Below, one piece after another: positions 1-6,129 of a DNA stretch of 14,573 bases (position 1 is its first letter; each line of letters starts with the position of its first letter). The position numbers and the translations under genes were made by a program. Where the stretch lies: the NCBI GenBank assembly GCA_046262995.1, contig JBHELQ010000083.1:1-14573 (forward strand), given 5' to 3'. The notes beneath the pieces are model-generated. The model saw only the letters and a list, made by a program, of their open reading frames with translations. It was not told the DNA's origin and did no database searches. Source of the stretch: JBHELQ01 sp046262995. Its GTDB lineage: Bacteria; Actinomycetota; Thermoleophilia; Solirubrobacterales; Thermoleophilaceae.

Positions 1-813
1 GAAGATCAGGAACGGCGCGTTGCCGCCCAGCTCCATCGAGACCTTGAGGATGTTCTGCGCGGCCTGCTCCATCAGGCTGCGGCCGACCTCCGTCGAGCCC
101 GTGAAGGACAGCTTGCGCAAACGCGGGTCCTCGATCAGCGGGCCCATCGTGGAGCCGGAGGAGGAGGCGGTGACGACGTTGAGCACGCCGCCCGGAAGCC
201 CGCAGTCCTCGAGCAGCTGCGCCAGGGCGAGCATGGACAGCGGGGTGAGCTTGGCGGGCTTGACCACCATGGTGCAGCCGGCCGCAATGGCGGGGCCGAT
301 CTTGCGCGTGCCCATGGCCGTGGGGAAGTTCCAGGGGGTGATGAACAGGCAGGGGCCGACGGGCTGGCGCATGACGATCACCCGGCCCGCGCCGTTGCCT
401 GCGGCCTTGTAGTAGCCGTCGAGCCGCAGGGCCTCGCCCGAGAACCAGCGGAAGAACTCGGCGGCGTAGGCGATCTCCGCCTTCGACTCGGCGATCGTCT
501 TGCCCATCTCGAGCGTCATCAGGAGCGCCAGCTCGTCGGCGCGTTCGTTGAGCGCCTCGAACGCCTTCCAGAGGATCTGCGAGCGCTCGTTGGGCGCCGT
601 CTCGGCCCACTCGCTCTGCTTCTCGACCGCGGCGTCGAGCGCGGCCTTCGCGTCCTCGGGCGTCGCGTCGGCCACCTCGCAGAGCGCCTCGCCCGTCGAG
701 GGGTCCTCGACCTCGAGCGTCTCGCCGCCCGAGCCGTCGCGCCACTCGCCTCCGACGTAGAGGCGCTTCTCGACCGCCTCCACGACCTCCTGCTCCTTCG
801 TTGCGATGCTCAT
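1..813 (-). CDS. NAD(P)-dependent aldehyde dehydrogenase, N-terminal 271 residues (runs off left edge)
   Basis: Aldehyde dehydrogenase superfamily protein, cytosolic, oxidising an aldehyde to the acid with NAD(P)+. The visible 271 residues cover the cofactor-binding half. They include PWNFP at 160-164, the cofactor-binding Lys185 in VVKPA, FTGSTEVG at 237-244, and the general-base Glu261 in MELGGN. The catalytic Cys would lie beyond the left edge. The sequence is most like the succinate-semialdehyde dehydrogenase branch (family resemblance only; substrate not proven). The start is the ATG at 811-813, chosen because GGAGGTGAC lies just upstream with a 7-nt spacer. It follows the thiamine-diphosphate enzyme gene on the same strand after 75 nt, so the two are probably co-transcribed. 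An aldehyde released by decarboxylation could be the substrate, which is inference. No frameshift is seen. Confidence 0.93.
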   Translation of the reverse strand, partial: MSIATKEQEVVEAVEKRLYVGGEWRDGSGGETLEVEDPSTGEALCEVADATPEDAKAALDAAVEKQSEWAETAPNERSQILWKAFEALNERADELALLMTLEMGKTIAESKAEIAYAAEFFRWFSGEALRLDGYYKAAGNGAGRVIVMRQPVGPCLFITPWNFPTAMGTRKIGPAIAAGCTMVVKPAKLTPLSMLALAQLLEDCGLPGGVLNVVTASSSGSTMGPLIEDPRLRKLSFTGSTEVGRSLMEQAAQNILKVSMELGGNAPFLIF

Positions 814-838
814 GCCGTCACCTCCGGGTAGCGCTCCC

Positions 839-889
839 AGCGAGCCTACCCGGGAGGAGAGGCCGGCAAGCTCCGCCGCGGGGCTCGCT
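839..889 (-). terminator. Inverted repeat between TPP enzyme and aldehyde dehydrogenase genes (possible attenuator or weak terminator)
   Basis: Perfect 8-bp arms AGCGAGCC (839-846) and GGCTCGCT (882-889) are separated by 35 nt. The right arm overlaps the stop codon of the TPP enzyme gene (889-891). No T-run follows on either strand, so this is not a classical intrinsic terminator. It could be a processing or attenuation structure between two co-directional genes, or chance in GC-rich DNA. Confidence 0.25.
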
Positions 890-2535
890 CAGGTGGCGAC
901 GGTCTCCGCGCCCAGCTCCTCGCTGATCGCCACATCCAGCGAGTAGTCGATCGGCAGCACGATCACCGATGGACGGTCGAGCGACATCGCGCCCCGCAGA
1001 CGCTCCCCGAAGTCGTCGGGCGATTCGCAGCGCCACGCCGGAAGCCCGTAGGACTCGGCCATCTTCACGAAGTCGGGATTCGCGAAGTCGGTGCCGAAGT
1101 GGCTGCCGAACTTCTTGTCCTGCTTCCAGACGATCGAGCCGTACTGGTTGTTCTCCCAGACCACGTTCACGAAGGCGGTGCCAAGGCGCACGGCCGTCTC
1201 GAGCTCCTGCGCGTTCATCAGGAACCCGCCGTCGCCGTTGACGGTCACGACGTTGCGGTCGGGGTTCACGAGCTTGGCCGCGATCGCGGCGGGCACCGCA
1301 AACCCCATCCCGGCCAGCCCGTTGGCGATCAGCACGGTGTTCGGCTCGTAGGCCGGGAACATGCGCCCGATCCAGAGCTTGTGCAGGCCCACGTCGCTGA
1401 CCAGGATGTCCTCGGGGCCAAGGGCCTCGCGAATCTCCCACAGGGCGCGCGGCGGCTGCACGGGGAAGTGGTCGTCCTGGCCGGCGGCCTCGAAGCGGCC
1501 GAGCACCACTTCGCGCAGGCGCGATGAGCCCCCCGTGCTGTTCAGCTGGCCGCAGTCGCGCGCCAGGCGCAGCAGGATTCGCTCCATGTCCCCGATCAGG
1601 TCGGCGGCGGTCACGAAGAACTCGTCCACCTCCACCGGGACCGTGTCGATGCAGACGATCCGCTTGTCGCGCTTCCCGTTCCAGTGCTCGGGGGCGTGCT
1701 CGACCAGGTCGAAGCCGACGGTTATGACCACGTCCGCGTCGTCGAAGCCGGCCATCTCGTAGTCGCCGGCCTGCAGGCCGACCGCGCCGAGGGCGCAGTC
1801 CTCGCGGTTGTCGACGAGGCCCTTGGCCATGAAGGTCTCGGCCACCGGGATCCCGGTGGCGTGCGCGAACTCCCTAAGGGCCGGCCCGGCGCCCACGCGA
1901 ACGGCGCCGTTCCCGGCCAGTACGAGGGGGGAGTCGGCGGAGCGGATGATCTCCACGGCGGCTGCCAGCTCCTCGTCGGAGGGCTCGGGTCGCCGGACCC
2001 TCCCGCTGACGGGCAGCGGCTGGGCGTCGATCTCCTCCTCCATCACGTCCTCAGGGAGCTCGATGTGCGTCGGGCCGGGCTTCTGCTGCTGGGCCACCTT
2101 GAACGCCTTCCGCACCACCTCCGGCACAATGCGCGCGCTCGAGAGCCGGGCGTTCCACTTGGTGATCGGGCGCATGACGCTGAGGATGTCGATGTACTGG
2201 TGCGACTCCTTGTGCATGCGCTCGAGGTCGCCCTGCCCCGTCAGGACCACGAGCGGCGAGTTGTCGAGGTAGGCGTCGGCGACCGGGGTCATCAGGTTCA
2301 TCGCCCCGGGCCCCAGGGTCCCCAGGCAGACCCCCGCCTCTCCGGTCAGCCGCCCGTACACGTCTGCGATGTAGCCCCCGCCCTGCTCGTGGCGGACGGG
2401 CACGAACTCGATCGAGGACTTGGAGAGCGACTCGTTCAGGTCGAGGGTCTCCTCGCCAGGAATGCCGAAGACGTGCTTCACGCCCTCCGCCTCCAGGCAG
2501 TCCACGAACACGTCTGACGCTTTCCGCTTGGCCAC
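889..2535 (-). CDS. Thiamine-diphosphate-dependent enzyme, acetolactate synthase (AlsS-like) family
   Basis: A 548-residue TPP enzyme, cytosolic, of the acetolactate synthase/pyruvate decarboxylase superfamily. The cofactor-activating Glu50 lies in RHEQGG. The TPP/Mg motif starts with GDGGF at 434-438 and ends with the Asn pair at 462-463. The domain order is PYR (about 1-165), central (about 185-330) and PP (about 360-535). It aligns better from memory with catabolic AlsS than with anabolic IlvB: GFDLVEHAPEHWN (274-286) occupies the place where FAD-dependent AHAS enzymes carry RFDDR. The length fits the family (about 550). The start is the GTG at 2533-2535, where homology begins. There is no Shine-Dalgarno, but a TACAGT hexamer sits 9 nt upstream, so it may be leaderless. 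The frame stays open far upstream, antisense to the cyclase gene; that extension is rejected. The reaction could be acetolactate formation or another 2-oxoacid decarboxylation or ligation. Pairing with an aldehyde dehydrogenase favours the latter, weakly. Confidence 0.9.
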   Translation of the reverse strand: MAKRKASDVFVDCLEAEGVKHVFGIPGEETLDLNESLSKSSIEFVPVRHEQGGGYIADVYGRLTGEAGVCLGTLGPGAMNLMTPVADAYLDNSPLVVLTGQGDLERMHKESHQYIDILSVMRPITKWNARLSSARIVPEVVRKAFKVAQQQKPGPTHIELPEDVMEEEIDAQPLPVSGRVRRPEPSDEELAAAVEIIRSADSPLVLAGNGAVRVGAGPALREFAHATGIPVAETFMAKGLVDNREDCALGAVGLQAGDYEMAGFDDADVVITVGFDLVEHAPEHWNGKRDKRIVCIDTVPVEVDEFFVTAADLIGDMERILLRLARDCGQLNSTGGSSRLREVVLGRFEAAGQDDHFPVQPPRALWEIREALGPEDILVSDVGLHKLWIGRMFPAYEPNTVLIANGLAGMGFAVPAAIAAKLVNPDRNVVTVNGDGGFLMNAQELETAVRLGTAFVNVVWENNQYGSIVWKQDKKFGSHFGTDFANPDFVKMAESYGLPAWRCESPDDFGERLRGAMSLDRPSVIVLPIDYSLDVAISEELGAETVAT

Positions 2536-2580
2536 GGGCGGCGGACTGTACCGTGATGGGACATGGCTCCAGTGGCCAAG
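2527..2580. repeat. 9-bp inverted repeat around the divergent starts
   Basis: CTTGGCCAC (2527-2535) and GTGGCCAAG (2572-2580) are perfect reverse complements with 36 nt between them, flanking the divergent promoter core. Both arms encode the first or near-first codons of the two genes (Val/Met-Ala-Lys). They could therefore be an operator pair for a dimeric regulator, or simply coincident coding sequence. Confidence 0.35.
2545..2554. promoter_or_regulatory. Symmetric divergent promoter core with overlapping -10 hexamers
   Basis: ACTGTACCGT is palindromic except for one base pair. It supplies TACCGT on the plus strand (2549-2554), 8 nt before the ATG at 2563, and TACAGT on the minus strand (2550 down to 2545), 9 nt before the GTG at 2535. 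TANNNT placed 6-9 nt before a start codon is the arrangement of leaderless actinobacterial promoters. Neither gene has a Shine-Dalgarno in the 27-bp gap. No convincing -35 element is seen on either strand. Start-site mapping has not been done, so the function is inferred. Confidence 0.5.
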
Positions 2581-3885
2581 TACGCGAAATCGGGCGACCT
2601 GAACATCGCCTACATAGTCGAGGGCTCCGGGCCGATCGACCTGGTCTGGGTGCCGCCCTGGATCAGCCAATGCGAGTACCTCTGGAGCGAGCCCACGCTG
2701 GCGAGGGCGATGGGCGAGCTGACGCGCTTCTCGCGCTTCATAACGTTCGACCGGCGCGGCTCGGGCCTGTCGGATCCGATGTTCGGCGCGCCGACGCTCG
2801 AGGAGCAGATGGACGACGTGCTGGCCGTGATGGACGCCGCGGGCTGCGAGCAGGCCGCTATCGCGGGGACCCTCGAGGGCGGGCCGATGGCGATGATGTT
2901 CGCGGCCACCCACCCGGAGCGGACGCGCGCGCTGACCCTGTACGCCACCTTCGCGCGGGGTACCTGGGCGGAGGACTACACCTGGACCTGGAAGCGGCCC
3001 GAGCGCGACGCCCAGATGGAGCAGCTGCTGCAGCACTGGGGCCAGGGCTACCTGGCCTCCCAGGTGGCGCCGGGGATGGCCGGCGACAAGCGCTTCATGG
3101 AGTGGGCAGGCCGGCTGGAGCGGCTCGCGGCCAGCCCGTCGACGATCCGGCGCATCCTGGACCTGATCGGCGAGCTTGACGTCCGCCACGTCCTGCCGTC
3201 CATCCGGGTGCCAACACTCGTGATGCACCGGCGAGAGGACACCTTCATACGGATCGAGCACTCGCGTTACATCGCCGAGCACATCCCGGGGGCCCGCTAC
3301 GTCGAGCTCGAGGGCGGCGACAACCTGTTCTCGCTCGGAGACTCGGACGCGTTCCTCGGCGAGATCCAGGAGTTCCTGACGGGCGCCCGCCTGGAGCGAG
3401 AGCCGGACCGGATGCTGGCCACGGTGATGTTCACGGACATCGTCGACTCCACGAGCCGAGCGGCCGAGCTCGGCGACGCCGACTGGCGGCGCCTCCTGGA
3501 GCGCCACGACGCGGTGGTGCGAAGCGCGCTCGAGCGCCACCGCGGGCGCGAGATCAAGCAGACGGGCGACGGGTTCCTCGTCACCTTCGACGGGCCGGCG
3601 CGCGCCATCCGGGCCGCGTCCGCGATCGCCGACGCCGTGCGGGCGCTCGGGATCGAGGTCCGCGCCGGCCTGCACACGGGCGAGTGCGAGGTGATGAACG
3701 GGGACCTGGGGGGCCTGGCAGTGCACATCGGGTCGCGGGTGATGAACTGCGCGGGGCCCGGAGAGGTGCTCGTCTCGAGCACCGTGAAGGACCTGGTCGT
3801 CGGGTCGGGCATCGACTTCGAGGACCGCGGGGAGCGCGAGCTGCGGGGTGTCCCCGGCGAGTGGCGCCTCTGGGCCGTCGCCTGA
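2563..3885 (+). CDS. Alpha/beta-hydrolase-like sensor fused to class III adenylate/guanylate cyclase
   Basis: A 440-residue cytosolic protein. Residues about 10-275 form an alpha/beta-hydrolase domain and about 283-440 a class III nucleotidyl cyclase domain that would make cAMP or cGMP. The cyclase looks active: metal Asp292 (FTDIVDST), Lys332 and second metal Asp336 in IKQTGDGF, and Arg392 in AVHIGSRVM as transition-state Arg. The usual Asn near it is His388. The hydrolase domain looks dead: the nucleophile elbow is AGTLEGG with Leu104 where Ser is expected, and the catalytic His near the domain end is Asn254 in GGDNLF. Asp226 is retained. It may therefore bind a ligand without hydrolysing it. 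The ATG start fits the length of relatives, which begin just before a KSGD-type motif; a GTG at 2572 is an in-frame alternative. It is divergent from the TPP enzyme gene, sharing a 27-bp promoter gap. Confidence 0.92.
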   Translation: MAPVAKYAKSGDLNIAYIVEGSGPIDLVWVPPWISQCEYLWSEPTLARAMGELTRFSRFITFDRRGSGLSDPMFGAPTLEEQMDDVLAVMDAAGCEQAAIAGTLEGGPMAMMFAATHPERTRALTLYATFARGTWAEDYTWTWKRPERDAQMEQLLQHWGQGYLASQVAPGMAGDKRFMEWAGRLERLAASPSTIRRILDLIGELDVRHVLPSIRVPTLVMHRREDTFIRIEHSRYIAEHIPGARYVELEGGDNLFSLGDSDAFLGEIQEFLTGARLEREPDRMLATVMFTDIVDSTSRAAELGDADWRRLLERHDAVVRSALERHRGREIKQTGDGFLVTFDGPARAIRAASAIADAVRALGIEVRAGLHTGECEVMNGDLGGLAVHIGSRVMNCAGPGEVLVSSTVKDLVVGSGIDFEDRGERELRGVPGEWRLWAVA

Positions 3886-3894
3886 CTCAACCGC

Positions 3895-3900
3895 TACCTT
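3895..3900 (+). promoter_or_regulatory. Possible -10 element (TACCTT) upstream of the SpoIID/LytB gene
   Basis: TACCTT lies 48 nt before the ATG at 3949 and would give a leader of about 40 nt. The following CG makes TACCTTCG, the same octamer found just before the gene at 5370. No clear -35 is seen. Confidence 0.25.
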
Positions 3901-3948
3901 CGAAGCGTCAAGGGGTTTCGGGGCTGGCCGATACCCCGGGAGACTCCG

Positions 3949-5349
3949 ATGCGCCGTTCTCTGCTCATAACAGCCCTCGCACTCGCCCTGCTGGCGCCCG
4001 CGGCGGGCGCTGCGACCCGCCACATCGTCCACGGCCGCGGCTTCGGACACGGAATCGGCATGAGCCAGTACGGCGCCTACGGCTACGCGCAGCACGGTGT
4101 CGGCTACGCCCGGATCCTGGCTCACTACTACCGGCACACCCACCTCGGGACGCTCGGCTCCAGACGCGTGCGGGTGCTGCTGCAGTCCGCCGACCCGTTC
4201 ATCCGGGTGCGCGGGGCCTCCCGTGCCGGCGGCAGGCATCTGCGGCCGGGCACGACCTACAAGGTCCGCCGCTCGCGAGGCCGGCTGTCGCTGCGCTCGT
4301 CCTCGGGCCGGCTCGTGGGCCGCTTCTCCTCGCCGCTCAAGCTCTACCGCCCGGGCCACGTCGTCCGCCTCCTGGGGCCGGCTCTGAACGGGGTGCGCAG
4401 CGGCCGCTACCGCGGCGCGATCGAGGTCCGGTCCGGCGGCCGTGGCGTGACGGCGATCAACGCCCTGCCGATCGATCCCTACGTGCAGGGGGTCGTGCCC
4501 GGCGAGATGCCGTCCTCCTGGGACATCGAGGCCCTGAAGGCGCAGGCCGTGGCCGCGCGCAGCTACGCGATGGCCACGGACAAGCCGGGAGCGTTCGACC
4601 AGTACCCCGACACCCGCTCACAGGTCTACCGCGGCGTGGCCGCGGAGACCGGGCGGACGAACTCTGCCGTCCGCGCCACCTCCCGCCAGATACTCACCTA
4701 CGCCGGCCTTCCCGCCGTGACGTACTACCACTCGACCTCCGGAGGCCACACCGAGAACGTCGAGCTCTCGTTCCTGGGCGCCCTCCCGCAGCCCTACCTG
4801 CGCGGCGTGCGCGACCCCTATGACGGGATCTCGCCCCACCACCGCTGGCGGCGCAGCTTCTCGACCCGCCAGATGACCGCCCGCCTGCACGGCTACGTCC
4901 GCGGACGCTTCCGGAAGATCCGCGTGCTGCGGCGCGGGGTCTCGCCCAGGATCGTCCGGGCGCGGGTCTACGGGACGCGCGGCACGCGCAGGATCACCGG
5001 CGCGACGCTGCGGCTGCGGCTCGGGCTGATGGACAGCTGGGCGCGCTTCACGCGCGTCTCGACCTCCCAGGCCGGGGCCGGCCCGGCCCGGGCCGCCGTG
5101 CTGACGCCGCCGCTCCGGGCCGCGGGCGGGGTTTTCGGCCGGGCTCGTCGGCTGTCGCTCGTGGGCGTCTTCGACCCCGCCCCCTCTGGCCGGCGGCTCG
5201 TGGTGGAGCGGCGGCGAGGCGGTCACTGGCGGCGAGTGCGAGCGGTTCGTACGAGCCGGGGTGGCCGCTACCGGGCGACGATCCGGGTCCGCGGGCTCTA
5301 CCGCGTCCGGGCGGGTGGCGTCGCCGGCCCCGCGGTGCGCGTCCGCTGA
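3949..5349 (+). CDS. Secreted SpoIID/LytB-domain cell-wall protein with C-terminal beta-rich tail
   Basis: A 466-residue exported protein related to SpoIID, a peptidoglycan lytic transglycosylase acting on denuded glycan, and to LytB amidase enhancers. An N-terminal signal peptide ends near residue 21 (two Arg, an Ala/Leu core, AGA). The motif GRGFGHGIGMSQYGA follows at 29-43. The SpoIID core lies at about 165-370, with VPGEMPSSW (183-191) carrying the expected catalytic Glu186, then ARSYA and STSGGHTENVE. LGLMDSW (358-364) closes the core. In Bacillus SpoIID the GHG motif comes after that closing motif; here it comes first, a permuted order. A Pro/Ala linker leads to an Ig-like Arg-rich tail (about 395-466, GGRYRATIRV, YRVRAGG). 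The start ATG is supported by GGGAGA 5 nt upstream. The gene heads an envelope cluster, 20 nt before the next gene. Lytic activity is inferred. Confidence 0.88.
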   Translation: MRRSLLITALALALLAPAAGAATRHIVHGRGFGHGIGMSQYGAYGYAQHGVGYARILAHYYRHTHLGTLGSRRVRVLLQSADPFIRVRGASRAGGRHLRPGTTYKVRRSRGRLSLRSSSGRLVGRFSSPLKLYRPGHVVRLLGPALNGVRSGRYRGAIEVRSGGRGVTAINALPIDPYVQGVVPGEMPSSWDIEALKAQAVAARSYAMATDKPGAFDQYPDTRSQVYRGVAAETGRTNSAVRATSRQILTYAGLPAVTYYHSTSGGHTENVELSFLGALPQPYLRGVRDPYDGISPHHRWRRSFSTRQMTARLHGYVRGRFRKIRVLRRGVSPRIVRARVYGTRGTRRITGATLRLRLGLMDSWARFTRVSTSQAGAGPARAAVLTPPLRAAGGVFGRARRLSLVGVFDPAPSGRRLVVERRRGGHWRRVRAVRTSRGGRYRATIRVRGLYRVRAGGVAGPAVRVR

Positions 5350-5357
5350 GCCGCGTG

Positions 5358-5363
5358 TACCTT
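5358..5363 (+). promoter_or_regulatory. Possible leaderless promoter -10 (TACCTT) for the short SGNH gene
   Basis: TACCTT sits 6 nt before the ATG at 5370, within TGTACCTT. This resembles TGTACCGT in the divergent promoter at 2547-2554. There is no Shine-Dalgarno in the 20-nt gap after the SpoIID stop, so a leaderless transcript or read-through from SpoIID are both possible. Confidence 0.35.
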
Positions 5364-5369
5364 CGCGGG

Positions 5370-6122
5370 ATGACCGCCAGGAAGCTCTCGGCGCCGCTCG
5401 GCCTTGCGGCTCTCGCCGCCGCGGCGGTGGCCTCGCCCACCCAGGCCGGCGGCACGGATGCGGCAGCCCACCGGCCGGTGCTGCTCGCGACCGGTGACTC
5501 GATGATCCAGATCGTCGATACGAAGATCGCGCAGCGGCTGCGACGTGGCCACCATCGGATCCGCGTCCGCAGCGACGCTCGCGTAAGCACCGGAATCTCG
5601 AAGCCTTTCCTGCTCGACTGGCGCCGGCATGCGCGCCACCAGGTCGGGCGCTACCACCAGCGTGCGACCGTCGTGTTCATCGGCGCGAACGACGGCTTCG
5701 ATATGCGCACCCCGTCGGGCGCCAAGGCGGCGTGCTGCGGCGCCGCCTGGGTCGGCGAGTACGCGCGACGGGCCCGCAGGATGATGATCACCTACGCGCG
5801 CAAGGGCCGCGCCCACGTCTACTGGCTGCTCCTGCCGCAGGCCCGGGGCGGCTTCTTCCGCAAGGTCTACCCCCGCGTGAACGCCGCGCTCCGCCAGGCG
5901 GCGAGCTCGCTGCGCCAGGTCTCCCTCCTGAAGGGGAAGGTGCAGCTCATCCACCTCAACCGGGTGTTCACCCCGCACGGCCACTACCGCGCCGTGATGC
6001 GCTGGCGCGGCCACCTGCGGCGAGTCCGCCAGGGGGACGGCATCCACCTCTCGACCGCCGGCGCCGCGATCGCCGCCTTTTACGTGGCCCACGCCCTGCG
6101 GGGCGATCGCCTGATCCGCTAG
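5370..6122 (+). CDS. Secreted SGNH/GDSL hydrolase-like protein, DUF459 type (short form)
   Basis: A 250-residue exported protein with SGNH esterase/acetyltransferase blocks. Block I is GDSM with Ser44, block II is the Gly of STGISKP (73-79), block III is FIGANDGF with Asn107, and block V is DGIH with Asp223 and His226. A signal peptide covers about residues 1-27 (Ala-rich core, then TQAGG). It is paralogous to the C-terminal two-thirds of the protein at 8811, sharing TGDSM, TG(I/V)SK, FIGAN(D/E)GF, a CCGxxW motif (CCG 122-124) and DGIHL. It lacks that protein's membrane-anchor region. The family is usually described as SGNH with DUF459. Members near MBOAT genes are candidate O-acyltransferases or esterases of extracellular glycans. 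The ATG at 5370 gives a clean signal peptide; a GTG at 5355 is possible but less likely. The stop lies 7 nt from the convergent gene's stop. Confidence 0.85.
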   Translation: MTARKLSAPLGLAALAAAAVASPTQAGGTDAAAHRPVLLATGDSMIQIVDTKIAQRLRRGHHRIRVRSDARVSTGISKPFLLDWRRHARHQVGRYHQRATVVFIGANDGFDMRTPSGAKAACCGAAWVGEYARRARRMMITYARKGRAHVYWLLLPQARGGFFRKVYPRVNAALRQAASSLRQVSLLKGKVQLIHLNRVFTPHGHYRAVMRWRGHLRRVRQGDGIHLSTAGAAIAAFYVAHALRGDRLIR

Positions 6123-6129
6123 CTCGCAG

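Noticed and set aside
2572..2574. Alternative GTG start for the cyclase fusion
   Set aside because: The ATG at 2563 fits the length of relatives and the spacing from the TACCGT hexamer; GTG has neither advantage, though it cannot be excluded.
2536..4359. Long open extension upstream of the TPP enzyme start on the minus strand (about 600 codons)
   Set aside because: It is antisense to the cyclase and SpoIID genes, its residues are low-complexity Arg/Pro/Ala/His-rich, and family homology begins exactly at the GTG at 2535. It is a by-product of GC-rich codon use.
5355..5357. GTG start for the short SGNH gene, five codons upstream
   Set aside because: It overlaps the possible -10 hexamer and adds residues before a normal signal peptide; ATG at 5370 is preferred.
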